Translations under genes and position numbers: made by a program
Assembly: GCA_009773495.1 (NCBI GenBank)
Contig: WSXW01000004.1
Span: 1-64,000 of the forward strand
Length of the DNA: 64,000 nucleotides
Direction: 5' to 3'
DNA from: Bacillota bacterium
GTDB taxonomy: Bacteria > Bacillota > UBA994
Shown: positions 26,225 through 34,875 of the stretch, one piece after another
How positions within the stretch are numbered: the stretch's first letter is position 1
Layout of the letters: every line of letters begins with the position of its first letter
Notes under the pieces: model-generated
What the model was told of the DNA's origin: nothing
Seen by the model: the letters and a program-made list of their open reading frames with translations, nothing else
Databases searched by the model: none

Positions 26225-27734
26225 GAAGGTACTACTCCGCATCGAAAACCTGACTAAGCACTTTCCCATTAAGAAAGCTTCTATTTTCCAGCGCAAGCAA
26301 TTGTATGTACAGGCCAACAACGATATTACCTTTGACATATATGAAGGTGAAACCTTCGGTCTGGTTGGCGAAAGTGGTTGTGGCAAATCCACGTTGGGCA
26401 GAGTAATTCTCCAATTGTACATGCAGTCCGGAGGCACAACCCTATACTACGGCAGGACGCTGGAGGAGTTTAAGCCTAGATATGTGAAGCGAACCATTAA
26501 GCAGCTGCCAAGGATTTTGACCCAATATGACCAGCTGCGCAAAAAGTTAGATGATAAAGCTAAGCTTAGCGGACGCGCTAAAGCAGTGATTGCTAGGTAC
26601 TATGACGCTGTTCGCATCGCTGGCGGCCTAGTTCTTGCCGATGATCTTCAGGAAGTATCCCGTGTGTTAATGGATGAATACAACGCTGGCGTTGTGCACT
26701 TCTCCTTAGCCCAACAATTGTATGACTTGTCCCTTAAAAGGGACACACTGGCCGAATTGGCAAACAGAAGCCCAGCGGCTAATCAGAAACTAGGCAGCTA
26801 CAGCAGAGAGATCGTGGATTTGACCGTGGCACTAGAGAAAGCGAAAGCCACACTGGACAGAGCACGCGCAGCATTGACAGACGTGCGTACCAAGTGTTCT
26901 TCCAAGGCAAGCTTTAGTACTGTGGACAAGATGCAAGATGAGGGGATTGATTTGGGTCAGCTGACCGGCGAGGAGCAACGTGTACTGCGCCGGGAGCTTC
27001 AGATCATTTTTCAAGACCCCTACTCCTCCCTGAATCCCCGCCTGACTGTGGGACAAGTGATAAGCGAGGCCTTAACGGCGCACAACATTTTCAGGAGCGG
27101 CACAGAAGTACTGGAGAAATACGTATTAGACATCATGGAGAAATGCGGCCTACAGCCCTACATGCTCCATCGTTATCCACATCAGTTCTCGGGTGGGCAG
27201 CGTCAGAGAATTGGCATTGCCCGCGCTTTGGCTGTTCAACCTAAATTTGTGGTCTGCGATGAGGCCGTTAGCGCGCTGGATGTATCTATACAGTCGCAGA
27301 TTATTAATCTCTTGGTCGACCTCAAGGAGCAAAACAAACTAACCTATTTGTTCATTTCCCACGACCTGAGTGTTGTAAAATTCATCAGTGACCGTATCGC
27401 CGTGATGTATTTGGGGAATGTAATTGAGCTAGCTAGCTCGGACGTAGTTTTCCGCAATGCTCTTCATCCCTATACCGAGGCTCTGTTGGAGGCCATACCG
27501 ACTACTGAAGACGAATCCGGAAAAGAGCTTGCGCTTATTAAGGGCGATATTCCGAGCCCCATAAATCCGCCTAGTGGCTGCAAATTCCACACCCGCTGCA
27601 AATACACTACCGAGAAATGCATCGCTGTCGTGCCGGAGTGGAGAGAGTATAAACCAGGACATTTCGTGGCCTGCCATTACCCACTGGATAGGGGGGGACC
27701 GCTTGTTCAAGAGACTGCTGGAGCGTCTACCTAA
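26214..27734 (+). CDS. Peptide ABC transporter ATPase, OppF/DppF type, with helical insertion
   Basis: The protein has 506 residues; OppF is usually about 320-330. Walker A (GESGCGKS, 52-59) is followed normally to about residue 80. Then comes an extra segment, about 84-248, rich in charged heptad-like helices (QYDQLRKKLDDKAKL, VALEKAKATLDRARAAL). The standard fold resumes at LRRELQIIFQDPYSSLNPR (Q-loop), with signature FSGGQRQR, Walker B FVVCDEAVSALD and H-loop SHDLSVV. The C-terminal cysteine pattern (CKFHTRCKY) is present. The insertion replaces the short link before the Q-loop and should sit near the catalytic core or protrude as a coiled coil. All nucleotide-binding motifs are intact, so the ATPase is probably active. 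Confidence 0.92.
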   Translation: MENKKVLLRIENLTKHFPIKKASIFQRKQLYVQANNDITFDIYEGETFGLVGESGCGKSTLGRVILQLYMQSGGTTLYYGRTLEEFKPRYVKRTIKQLPRILTQYDQLRKKLDDKAKLSGRAKAVIARYYDAVRIAGGLVLADDLQEVSRVLMDEYNAGVVHFSLAQQLYDLSLKRDTLAELANRSPAANQKLGSYSREIVDLTVALEKAKATLDRARAALTDVRTKCSSKASFSTVDKMQDEGIDLGQLTGEEQRVLRRELQIIFQDPYSSLNPRLTVGQVISEALTAHNIFRSGTEVLEKYVLDIMEKCGLQPYMLHRYPHQFSGGQRQRIGIARALAVQPKFVVCDEAVSALDVSIQSQIINLLVDLKEQNKLTYLFISHDLSVVKFISDRIAVMYLGNVIELASSDVVFRNALHPYTEALLEAIPTTEDESGKELALIKGDIPSPINPPSGCKFHTRCKYTTEKCIAVVPEWREYKPGHFVACHYPLDRGGPLVQETAGAST

Positions 27735-27906
27735 GAAAAAGACCCAAGAAGAGCTGGATGAACACTTTAGTAAAATGGAACAGGTAGAGCTGGAAAAGGG
27801 TGACTTAACTGCCATGCTTATAGCCGCCTTTGTCAGCATCGTCCTGCCTTTAGTACTAATACTCGGCGTACTCTACAGCGTTATTTATATGGTGCTTATA
27901 CGGTAG
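27703..27906 (+). CDS. Small single-TM protein of the peptide transporter operon
   Basis: The gene encodes 67 residues from TTG at 27703, with GGGGGGG five bases upstream. The first 40 residues are charged (RLPKKKTQEELDEHF) and are followed by one strong membrane helix (about 43-66). It overlaps the OppF-type gene by 32 nt, so it belongs to the operon. The family is not recognised. It could be an accessory subunit of this unusual transporter. Confidence 0.6.
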   Translation: MFKRLLERLPKKKTQEELDEHFSKMEQVELEKGDLTAMLIAAFVSIVLPLVLILGVLYSVIYMVLIR

Positions 27907-27913
27907 GGTAAAA

Positions 27914-27942
27914 ATGAGTGAGTCCAAGCAGGACTCACTCAT
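27914..27942 (+). terminator. Hairpin ending the peptide transporter operon
   Basis: The arms ATGAGTGAGTCC and GGACTCACTCAT form a perfect 12-bp stem with the loop AAGCA. The T-run is weak, but the position just past the last operon gene supports a terminator role. Confidence 0.65.
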
Positions 27943-28020
27943 TCGCTTATCGAAACTTAAGCATATGGGATACCACATCGGCTATTAACTAGTCAAGAAA
28001 GTAATAAAGGAGGAAACTGA

Positions 28021-29808
28021 ATGTCGAAGCAACTCAAACGTACTGAAGTTCCGGTTGAGCAGACTTGGGACGTCTCGGACATTTTCGCTACTGTGGAAGC
28101 GTGGGAAGCAGAATTAGGAGCCCTGCCGGAGTTGGTGAGCAACGTCACTACGTTTAAGGGGAGGCTCGGCGAGGGGGCCAAGGTGCTATTAGGATGCCTT
28201 GATGCCCAGGAAGCACTGCAAACAAGAGCCGTCAAGGTGCTGTCATACGCTTCGCTTAATCAGTCGAGCGACGGCACAAACCCTAGTTATCAGGTGCTCG
28301 CCGGAAAAGCAGCGTCTGTAGGAGCACAAATACAGGCTGAGACCTCGTTTATCCAATCCGAAGCACTGAGCCTCCCTGAGGGGATGCTGGATGGGTACTT
28401 ACAAGAAGAAGCGGGCTTGGAGCCGTATGCAATAACCATCCAAAAATGGATTGAGAAGAAGCCCTACCTACTCAGCCCCGAAACAGAAATGGTGTTAGCT
28501 GCACTCGGTCAGGTGTTGAACTCGCCAGTAGAAGTCTACGAACGCTCTAGAACTGCGGACTTATCGTTTGGCTCCGTCAGCGACAGCGCAGGTAATATGC
28601 ACCCTATGTCTTTAGGGCGCCATGAGTCCGCCGCTGATATGACGCTGCGGCGCAATGCTTATGCCGAATTGAACAAGGCACTGACACCATACCAGCATAC
28701 CTACGGTGCTACTTGGGGGACTGAGGTCAAAAAGAACGTGGTTACCGCCAAGCTACGCGGATTTGACTCAGCTATCCACATGCTCCTAGACCTGCAGGAA
28801 GTAAACACGGAAATCTACCATAACATCCACGATGTTATTCTTGAGGAGCTTGCGCCGCATATGCGTAAATACGCTCAACTGCGCAAACGCGTACTCGGGC
28901 TAGATAAAATGCTCTACTGCGATATCGAGGCACCGCTAGATCCTGAGTTTAGCCCCTCTACCACCTATGAGCAGGCTGCGGAGCTAGTTCTGGGGGGCTT
29001 GAAGGTGCTAGGCCCTGAGTACGCAGAGATTATGTCTACCGGCCTTAGGGATCGCTGGGTAGACCGTGCCGACAACATAGGCAAGAGAACGGGCGCGTTC
29101 TGCAATTCGGTTTATGGGGTCCACCCGTACATCAGCATGACCTGGACTAACCAAATGCGCAATGCGCTTACGCTGGCGCATGAGCTTGGTCATGCTGGCC
29201 AAGGGGTTATGGCACAGCGCTATCAGCGTTTAGCTAATACCCGGCCGACTATGTTTTTTATTGAGGCGCCTTCGACCATTAATGAGATCCTGGTTGCAGA
29301 TTACATCCTAGCCCAGAGCGATGATGTGCGCATGCGCCGTTGGCTGATTATGCAGCTTCTGATGAGCTACCACCACAACTTTGTGCGCCACTTAATTGAG
29401 GGCGAACTGCAGCGCCGCACTTATGTAATGGCTGAGAAAGGCCAGCCCATTACGGCCACTGTGCTTAATAAGGTACAGGGCGAGATACTCGATGAGTTCT
29501 GGGGCGGTGAAGTGGAGATCGATGAGGGCGCTAGGATGGTATGGATGCGCCAAGCGCACTACTACCGCGGCTTGTACCCATACAGCTATGCAGCCGGCCT
29601 TACCGTGGGCACAGCTGTGGCTAAAGCCATTCGCACCGAGGGAGCTCCCGCTGCCGAGCGGTGGGTAAATGTGCTGAGGGCCGGCGGCACACTGAAGCCG
29701 CTAGAACTCGCCAAGCTGGCCGGCGTGGATATGACCAACAGGGAGGCTATTCGTGAAGCCGTAGCCTACGTTGGCTCGTTGGTTGATGAGGTAGTCAAGA
29801 GCTTCTAG
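28021..29808 (+). CDS. pepF: Oligoendopeptidase F-type M3 metallopeptidase
   Basis: The 595-residue zinc peptidase has the M3 motif HELGH (387-391, context LTLAHELGHAGQG) and the third ligand glutamate in the following helix (EAPSTINE, near 415). The N-terminal helical domain starts with TEVPVEQTWDVSDIF, typical of PepF. It degrades short peptides in the cytosol. Its place directly after the peptide transporter suggests it handles the imported peptides. The ATG at 28021 has AAAGGAGG with 7-nt spacing. A palindrome follows 20 bases after the stop. Confidence 0.93.
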   Translation: MSKQLKRTEVPVEQTWDVSDIFATVEAWEAELGALPELVSNVTTFKGRLGEGAKVLLGCLDAQEALQTRAVKVLSYASLNQSSDGTNPSYQVLAGKAASVGAQIQAETSFIQSEALSLPEGMLDGYLQEEAGLEPYAITIQKWIEKKPYLLSPETEMVLAALGQVLNSPVEVYERSRTADLSFGSVSDSAGNMHPMSLGRHESAADMTLRRNAYAELNKALTPYQHTYGATWGTEVKKNVVTAKLRGFDSAIHMLLDLQEVNTEIYHNIHDVILEELAPHMRKYAQLRKRVLGLDKMLYCDIEAPLDPEFSPSTTYEQAAELVLGGLKVLGPEYAEIMSTGLRDRWVDRADNIGKRTGAFCNSVYGVHPYISMTWTNQMRNALTLAHELGHAGQGVMAQRYQRLANTRPTMFFIEAPSTINEILVADYILAQSDDVRMRRWLIMQLLMSYHHNFVRHLIEGELQRRTYVMAEKGQPITATVLNKVQGEILDEFWGGEVEIDEGARMVWMRQAHYYRGLYPYSYAAGLTVGTAVAKAIRTEGAPAAERWVNVLRAGGTLKPLELAKLAGVDMTNREAIREAVAYVGSLVDEVVKSF

Positions 29809-29828
29809 TTCAAGTTCAGTACCATTTT

Positions 29829-29860
29829 CGTGTAGGGGCACAGCACTGTGCCCCTACACG
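29829..29860. repeat. GTAGGGGCAC palindrome
   Basis: The arms CGTGTAGGGGCACAG and CTGTGCCCCTACACG are perfect 15-base complements around CA. The core TGTAGGGGCAC recurs (reverse strand) in the T-box leader at 51501-51511. It may be a small dispersed hairpin repeat that also ends pepF transcription. Confidence 0.75.
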
Positions 29861-29898
29861 GGTGGTGGAGTTTGCCTTTGCAGTGAACGTTGAGAAGA

Positions 29899-29939
29899 AA
29901 CTAATGGCCGTCACCGGATTTGGGTGACGGCCATTAGTT
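29899..29939. terminator. Convergent terminator between pepF and the PH-like gene
   Basis: The arms AACTAATGGCCGTCACC (29899-29915) and GGTGACGGCCATTAGTT (29923-29939) form a perfect 17-bp stem. The stop codon of the minus-strand gene lies in the stem. Confidence 0.75.
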
Positions 29940-30345
29940 ATTTGATTATAGCCTCTAATTGAATGAAGAAATTCTGCGAGTCAGGCGGAGTAATGGCATA
30001 GAAGGTGTCTGCAGTAAAGATTATGATGCCGGGCTTAGTTATATCAGTAACATAAACCTTGCCTCTGCCTATGCCCGCGACGGTAAAGGTGCCGTTGCGC
30101 CTGTTGCCTAGTGACTCCCCTACTCTATTAGAGAGAGCAGGTAGTCTCTCAAAGTATTGTACGTCTACGATTTCGGTAAACGCAATATCAATGCCCTTAC
30201 CCCTCGAGATTGTTACACCTTGGTCGTTGAGAGTATAGTCATAGTTCATGTTGGTAAAAGCAAATATAAGGTAAATTCCTATACCTATTAAGACAACGGT
30301 GTTGAGGACCGTCTTGATTTTCTTATATGTTGTTTCTTTGTCCAT
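29938..30345 (-). CDS. Single-TM protein with a bacterial PH-like domain
   Basis: The protein has 135 residues from the ATG at 30345 (MDKETTYKK), which has GAGGGG upstream; an in-frame ATG at 30369 is less well placed. One membrane helix (about 14-32) precedes a beta-rich region with the flow of bacterial PH-like domains (LNDQGVTISRGKGIDIAFTEI, then VYVTDITKPGIIIFTADTFYAITP). The family assignment is by pattern only. The product is likely a membrane-anchored cytosolic or surface domain of unknown function. The gene stands alone, convergent with pepF. Confidence 0.6.
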   Translation of the reverse strand: MDKETTYKKIKTVLNTVVLIGIGIYLIFAFTNMNYDYTLNDQGVTISRGKGIDIAFTEIVDVQYFERLPALSNRVGESLGNRRNGTFTVAGIGRGKVYVTDITKPGIIIFTADTFYAITPPDSQNFFIQLEAIIK

Positions 30346-30940
30346 GGTAATACCCCTCTTCCTTTTCATTGCTTAATATGTTAACAATCGCAACTTGATA
30401 GACCTCGTAATAGCGTACACGTACTCATACGTTGATAAAAGCAAAAAGTTTCTGGTTGTAGCCAGAAAAAACATCCTACAATATCCTGGTGTTGAAAGTA
30501 TGGCACCGTAATATATCACGGTGAGTAGCCTCTATAGTGCAGGGCCAGCGAGGTGGCCAGTGCAATAGCGGCGCGTGCCACCTCAACGCTTAATGCCTGA
30601 TGGTCTGTGATAAAAGTGCCCCCTTGCAACGGAGGTTTTACTTAGCTACGTCAGTTGGCAACGCCACAAAGACGTTGACCTTAGGCCGCTACGACGGGGG
30701 CTACTGACAGGAAGCACAGCAGCACGCGAGAAAGCGTGAAGTATAAAGGCCAAAGGATGTATAACGTTAAGTCGTTGGGTTTGGCGAAGAAGATGGGTTT
30801 TGTGGTAAATTGCCGTGTGCAGTGGTTCGAGCTGGAATCTCGGCCATAGATGTAGCGTCGCATGGGACGGTGTCTTCGGCGAATATCCACCGTGATTTAT
30901 CACGGCGCTACTAGGTGGCTCGTAAGTTCCTGGCTAACGC
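30346..30940. other. Gene-free stretch with paired 16-bp palindromes
   Basis: No supported gene lies here. Two near-identical palindromes, CCGTAATATATCACGG at 30506-30521 and CCGTGATTTATCACGG at 30890-30905, bracket about 400 bp. Inside the left part lies a long-loop inverted repeat GAGGTGGC/GCCACCTC (about 30550-30585). This fits a decayed small mobile element, but no target duplication was confirmed. Confidence 0.4.
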
Positions 30941-30984
30941 CTATAACACAAAGGGGTGTCCTACGACACCCCTTTGTGTTATAG
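30941..30984 (-). terminator. Strong hairpin ending the MacAB/two-component operon
   Basis: The arms CTATAACACAAAGGGGTGTC and GACACCCCTTTGTGTTATAG form a perfect 20-bp stem with the loop CTAC. The stop codon of the sensor kinase is inside the stem. The T-run is absent on the minus side. Confidence 0.7.
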
Positions 30985-32310
30985 AAGTACGATAACTTTT
31001 GTTCCCTGGCCAAGGCTGCTTTCTAGGGTTATTTGACCTTGGTGCATGTCGACGACTTTTTTGGCGATGGAGAGGCCTAGGCCGTTGCCTATTGAGCCAC
31101 GCGACTTATCTCCTTTGTAAAACTTATCGAATACATGGCGCTGATGCTCCGCGGGGATGCCCGGGCCGTAATCGCGGATGGTGCACTGCACGTTGTCGTT
31201 GTCCCGTGTGAGGTTAATTTCTAGTTTGCCGCCGACGGGCGAATACTTGATAGCGTTATCCAAAAGATTGAGCCATAACTGATACAGGAGTTGCTTGTTA
31301 CCAGAGTAGGTCAGGGCAAAGAGCTCTAGCTCTAGCTCTAGCTGCTTTTCGCTCCAGAGATTTTCGAGTAGGAGTAGGACTTGGCGCAATTGTTCGTCGA
31401 GCCGGAAGTTCTCTCTGTGCAGTTCTTCGCCGGTGTGCTCCAAGCGATTGAGCAACAGGATGTTGCTGGCCAAATGAGAGAGTCGATCCGCCTCTGCTAC
31501 AATTATCGAGGCATATTCATGTCTTTCCCCTTCGTCATGGGTGTCGCCGAGTAGCTTGGCATAGCCCTTAATGGAGGTTAGTGGAGTTTTGAACTCGTGA
31601 GATATGGCTGAGATAAAGTCGCTGCGGAGCATCTCTATGCCTTGTAACTCCTTGGCCATGGTGTTAAACCCATCGATTAGTTGACCAATTTCGTCCTTGC
31701 GCTTGTGGGCAATTGTGACGTTAAACTCACCACGCGAGATCTTCTTAGTTACTTCGCCCAATTGCCTGATGGGTTTAACGATGTACTTGGCGGCAAGTAG
31801 AAACATTAATGAGCCTACTATTAAGGAGGCAATGTTGACCTTCGCTAAGATGCCGCGGAAATTAAACATGATCTTGTGGACATCTGGATATATCAAGAGG
31901 TAGTAGGGTTCGCCCGACTGGTCTAGCTTGAGTATAGCCGCTGGCAAGCGTGAGGCCCGTCTAGCGCGCAGCGGATAAGCCCGGATCTCGTCGGTATGCT
32001 CTAACTGAAGTAACTCCTGCCTGATAAAGAACCTTTGTGTGGCGCTGGCCTGCTGAAGGTCTCCGAAGCTCTGGTAGAGAGCAGCATTAATGTGGCCATT
32101 GTTAAGCAGGGCCGGAACACGGTCGAGCGGTAGCAGGCCAGAGCTGTGCAGTTCCTTAACGTTGGCGGTGAGTTCCCCGATGGTATCTTCCATCTCAGTA
32201 AAAATCGTGTGTTCTGTGGTTAAGGCAAATGTGACAAAGACTACGAGATTGGTTATGAAGACAATGCCGAGGAGCATGCATACGAGTTGCGCATAAACGG
32301 ATTTTCTCAT
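30979..32310 (-). CDS. Membrane sensor histidine kinase (HAMP type)
   Basis: The 443-residue kinase has two membrane helices (about 8-30 and 158-176) around an extracytoplasmic sensor of about 125 residues. A HAMP domain (about 177-230), HisKA with His238 (SAISHEFKTPL) and an HATPase domain (GNGLGLSIAKKVVDMHQG) follow. It overlaps its response regulator gene by 4 nt, so the two form a cognate pair. The sensor domain is not recognised. It likely monitors the envelope or the substrate of the MacAB-type exporter encoded upstream in the same operon. Confidence 0.92.
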   Translation of the reverse strand: MRKSVYAQLVCMLLGIVFITNLVVFVTFALTTEHTIFTEMEDTIGELTANVKELHSSGLLPLDRVPALLNNGHINAALYQSFGDLQQASATQRFFIRQELLQLEHTDEIRAYPLRARRASRLPAAILKLDQSGEPYYLLIYPDVHKIMFNFRGILAKVNIASLIVGSLMFLLAAKYIVKPIRQLGEVTKKISRGEFNVTIAHKRKDEIGQLIDGFNTMAKELQGIEMLRSDFISAISHEFKTPLTSIKGYAKLLGDTHDEGERHEYASIIVAEADRLSHLASNILLLNRLEHTGEELHRENFRLDEQLRQVLLLLENLWSEKQLELELELFALTYSGNKQLLYQLWLNLLDNAIKYSPVGGKLEINLTRDNDNVQCTIRDYGPGIPAEHQRHVFDKFYKGDKSRGSIGNGLGLSIAKKVVDMHQGQITLESSLGQGTKVIVLL

Positions 32311-32981
32311 GCCTTTCGCTCTGCCTTGTAGCCGAGCCCTCGGACAGTGACTATTTCAAACTCCTCAAGGTCTGAGAATTTATCGCGGAGTCGCTTAATA
32401 TGTACGTCCACAGTGCGCTCATCGACTTCACTATCAAAGCCCCAAATATCGTCCATGAGCTCTTGACGGGTGAAGATTTTTTTGGGGTGAGAGAGCAGCT
32501 TAAATAGGAGGTAGAACTCCTTTTTGGGCAGGAGGTAGACCTGCTTGGGGGTCCTGATCTCGAGGGCTTCGTAATCGAGCTCTACCCCGCCAAGAACTAG
32601 CCTATTCTCGCTACTAATTTTCGCTCGGCGCAGCAGGGCTTTAATGCGGAGCAACATCTCATCCATATCTACGGGTTTAGTCATATAGTCATCTGCGCCC
32701 ATTTCAAAGCCCTTTTTCTTGTCGGCATAGGTTTCTTTGGCCGTTACCATCAGTATGGGCATGGTAAACCCAGCGTCCCTGAGCTGCTCCGTGAGCTCGT
32801 AGCCATCCATCTCTGGCATCATGATGTCGGCTACGATTAAATTAATATTGTGCTTTTTTAGCACAGATAAGGCCTCCGTACCATCCTCTGCCTGGAGCAC
32901 TTCAAAGGCATCGCGCTTGAGGTAGATCTCCATTAGTTTTCTGATCTTAACGTTGTCGTCCACTAATAGAATGCGTGCCAC
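32307..32981 (-). CDS. OmpR/PhoB-family response regulator
   Basis: The 224-residue regulator has a receiver domain with acidic pocket (VDDN), phosphorylated Asp52 (VADIMMPEMDG), Thr in VTAKE and Lys in TKPVD. A winged-helix DNA-binding domain follows (LSHPKKIFTRQELMDDIWG, VDVHIKRLRDKF). It lies 36 bp after the permease gene and overlaps the sensor kinase gene. A direct repeat with 11-bp period upstream of the operon (35809-35824) is a plausible binding site, implying autoregulation. Confidence 0.93.
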   Translation of the reverse strand: MARILLVDDNVKIRKLMEIYLKRDAFEVLQAEDGTEALSVLKKHNINLIVADIMMPEMDGYELTEQLRDAGFTMPILMVTAKETYADKKKGFEMGADDYMTKPVDMDEMLLRIKALLRRAKISSENRLVLGGVELDYEALEIRTPKQVYLLPKKEFYLLFKLLSHPKKIFTRQELMDDIWGFDSEVDERTVDVHIKRLRDKFSDLEEFEIVTVRGLGYKAERKA

Positions 32982-33017
32982 TTTCTCTCACCTCAAATCA
33001 GGATAAACGTTCTGGGG

Positions 33018-34190
33018 TTATACGTAGCGCAGAGCATCGATGGGGTTAAGGTTGCTAGCCTTACGAGCCGGAGCGATACCAAAGATTAGCCCCACAGCTA
33101 CTGAAAAACCAAACGCCAGAATAATAGGGAATGCGGTAATGGCAAACTCAAAGCCGATAAGGAGCGAACCAGCGTAGGCCAAGAGACCTCCCAAGATAAT
33201 TCCGAGGAACCCGCCTAGCAGACAGATGATTACGGCCTCTATGAGAAACTGTAACATAATGTGCAGTGGCTCTGCCCCTAGAGACTTGCGTAAACCGATT
33301 TCGTTGGTGCGCTCGGTGACCGAGACTAGCATCATATTCATTATCCCGATGCCGCCGACTAAAAGTGAGATAGCAGCAATGCCTGCTAGAAGCATAGTCA
33401 TGGTGGCGGTGACTGTTTCCATCATGTCGAGCATGTCTTGCTGGTTAAAAATGCTGAAAACATCATTGCGCCCGTCAAAGACCGTGGTGAGTCTAACTTT
33501 TAGAGCCGCCTTAACCTCTGTTACTGGGCTGCCCTCAGTGAAAAAAACGTCGATGGAGTTAACTCGGGTACCACCTAGCGCCCGCTCTGCGGTGTTATAG
33601 GGTACCACCACACTATCATCGAGCGAGCTGAAGGAAAACCCTCCACTGCTTGCTAGCGCCCCGACAACCAAAAATTCCCTCCCTCCTAAGGTAATGTTAG
33701 CACCGACTGGCGATTTGTTGCCGAACAGCTCCATGGTCAGATTACTGCCTAGCAGGGCTACATGGCTACGGTTTTCAATGTCTAGGCGACTAAGGCCTCT
33801 GCCTGCTTTTAGCAAACTACTATCTGCTTCAAAGAAGCTGTAACTCCGTCCGGCTATACTCACGTTTTTCTTAGCGGTATCGCCGTACACCACAGATGAT
33901 CTAGCGCTCGTGGAGGGAGACACAGCCGTGACGTTGTTAAGCGTGGCCATACCCTGTAAATCCTGCTCGGATAGACCGCTCTTGATTGGTGTGCCCGTGA
34001 TGCTTACCGTGAGTTTGTTGCCACCGAGACCAGAGAGCTGTGACTGAATGCTACTGGTGGCACCATCGCCCATAAGCATGAGTGCAATAATGGAGCCGAC
34101 GCCAATGACGATGCCAAGGATAGTCAAGAATGAACGCGTCTTGTTGTGTACGATATTATCTACAGACATCTTCAGTATCTCTTTTAGCAT
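33018..34190 (-). CDS. MacB-type ABC transporter permease
   Basis: This is a MacB/FtsX-type permease of 390 residues. An N-terminal membrane helix (about 20-40, TILGIVIGVGSIIALMLMG) precedes a large extracytoplasmic domain (about 45-270). Three C-terminal helices follow, with the motif GIGIMNMMLVSVTERTNEIG and the end FGIAPARKASNLNPIDALR. The ATG at 34190 has GAGGGGGG with 8-nt spacing; a GTG at 34199 is the alternative start. It overlaps the ATPase gene. It works by mechanotransmission with the adaptor and ATPase, exporting peptides, antibiotics or signals. Confidence 0.92.
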   Translation of the reverse strand: MLKEILKMSVDNIVHNKTRSFLTILGIVIGVGSIIALMLMGDGATSSIQSQLSGLGGNKLTVSITGTPIKSGLSEQDLQGMATLNNVTAVSPSTSARSSVVYGDTAKKNVSIAGRSYSFFEADSSLLKAGRGLSRLDIENRSHVALLGSNLTMELFGNKSPVGANITLGGREFLVVGALASSGGFSFSSLDDSVVVPYNTAERALGGTRVNSIDVFFTEGSPVTEVKAALKVRLTTVFDGRNDVFSIFNQQDMLDMMETVTATMTMLLAGIAAISLLVGGIGIMNMMLVSVTERTNEIGLRKSLGAEPLHIMLQFLIEAVIICLLGGFLGIILGGLLAYAGSLLIGFEFAITAFPIILAFGFSVAVGLIFGIAPARKASNLNPIDALRYV

Positions 34191-34875
34191 TGATAGCACC
34201 CCCCTCTTCTGACAGGCGCCCGTCTAGGATGCGCACGGTTCTTTTAGCAATAGCGGCTACGATTGGGTCGTGAGTAATCATAATGATAGTACGTCCCGCT
34301 TGATTAAACTGTCTAAATAGATCCATTATCTGCTGGCCTGTTTTTTGGTCGAGGGCACCGGTGGGCTCGTCGGCCAAAATTATGCTTGGTTCAGTCACCA
34401 TGGAACGGGCAATAGCTACTCGCTGCTGTTGGCCTCCGGAAAGCTGGTTAGGGAAGCTCTCCGCCTTGTGTGATAGCCCTACGAGTTCAAGCATCCCTAA
34501 CACGCGCTGACGGCGCTCTGCCGCCTTAAGACCACTGTAGATCAGCGGAAGCTCGACGTTAGAAAAGGTGTTAAGGCGGGGCAACAACTGAAAGTTTTGA
34601 AATACAAAGCCAATCTTTTTGTTACGGATGCGAGCAAGTTGGCGCGGCTCTAGGTCAGCCACTAGCGTGCCGTCGAGCACGTACTCGCCTGATGTAGGTA
34701 CATCAAGACAACCTATGATGTTCATTAAGGTAGTCTTGCCTGAACCCGAAGGACCAAAAATGGAGATGAGCTCGCCGCGCTCAATGGTAAGGTTAACGTC
34801 ATGCAAGACCTCATACTCTTCTTCACCCATTGCGTAGCTCTTGCAGATATTAGCGAGGGATAACAGCGCCGACAT
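34156..34875 (-). CDS. MacB/LolD-type ABC transporter ATPase
   Basis: The 239-residue ATPase has Walker A (GPSGSGKTT), Q-loop ([11 protein letters not shown]), signature ([13 protein letters not shown]), Walker B ([12 protein letters not shown]) and H-loop (MITHDP), all typical of the LolD/MacB/SalX group. It lies directly after the adaptor gene (adjacent bases) and overlaps the permease gene. It powers the exporter. Confidence 0.94.
   Translation of the reverse strand: MSALLSLANICKSYAMGEEEYEVLHDVNLTIERGELISIFGPSGSGKTTLMNIIGCLDVPTSGEYVLDGTLVADLEPRQLARIRNKKIGFVFQNFQLLPRLNTFSNVELPLIYSGLKAAERRQRVLGMLELVGLSHKAESFPNQLSGGQQQRVAIARSMVTEPSIILADEPTGALDQKTGQQIMDLFRQFNQAGRTIIMITHDPIVAAIAKRTVRILDGRLSEEGGAINAKRDTEDVCR

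Noticed and set aside
30646-30903. Minus-strand 85-codon ORF in the gap after the PH-like gene
   Set aside because: The composition is low in hydrophobic periodicity, there is no ribosome site, and the ORF ends inside the right-hand palindrome.
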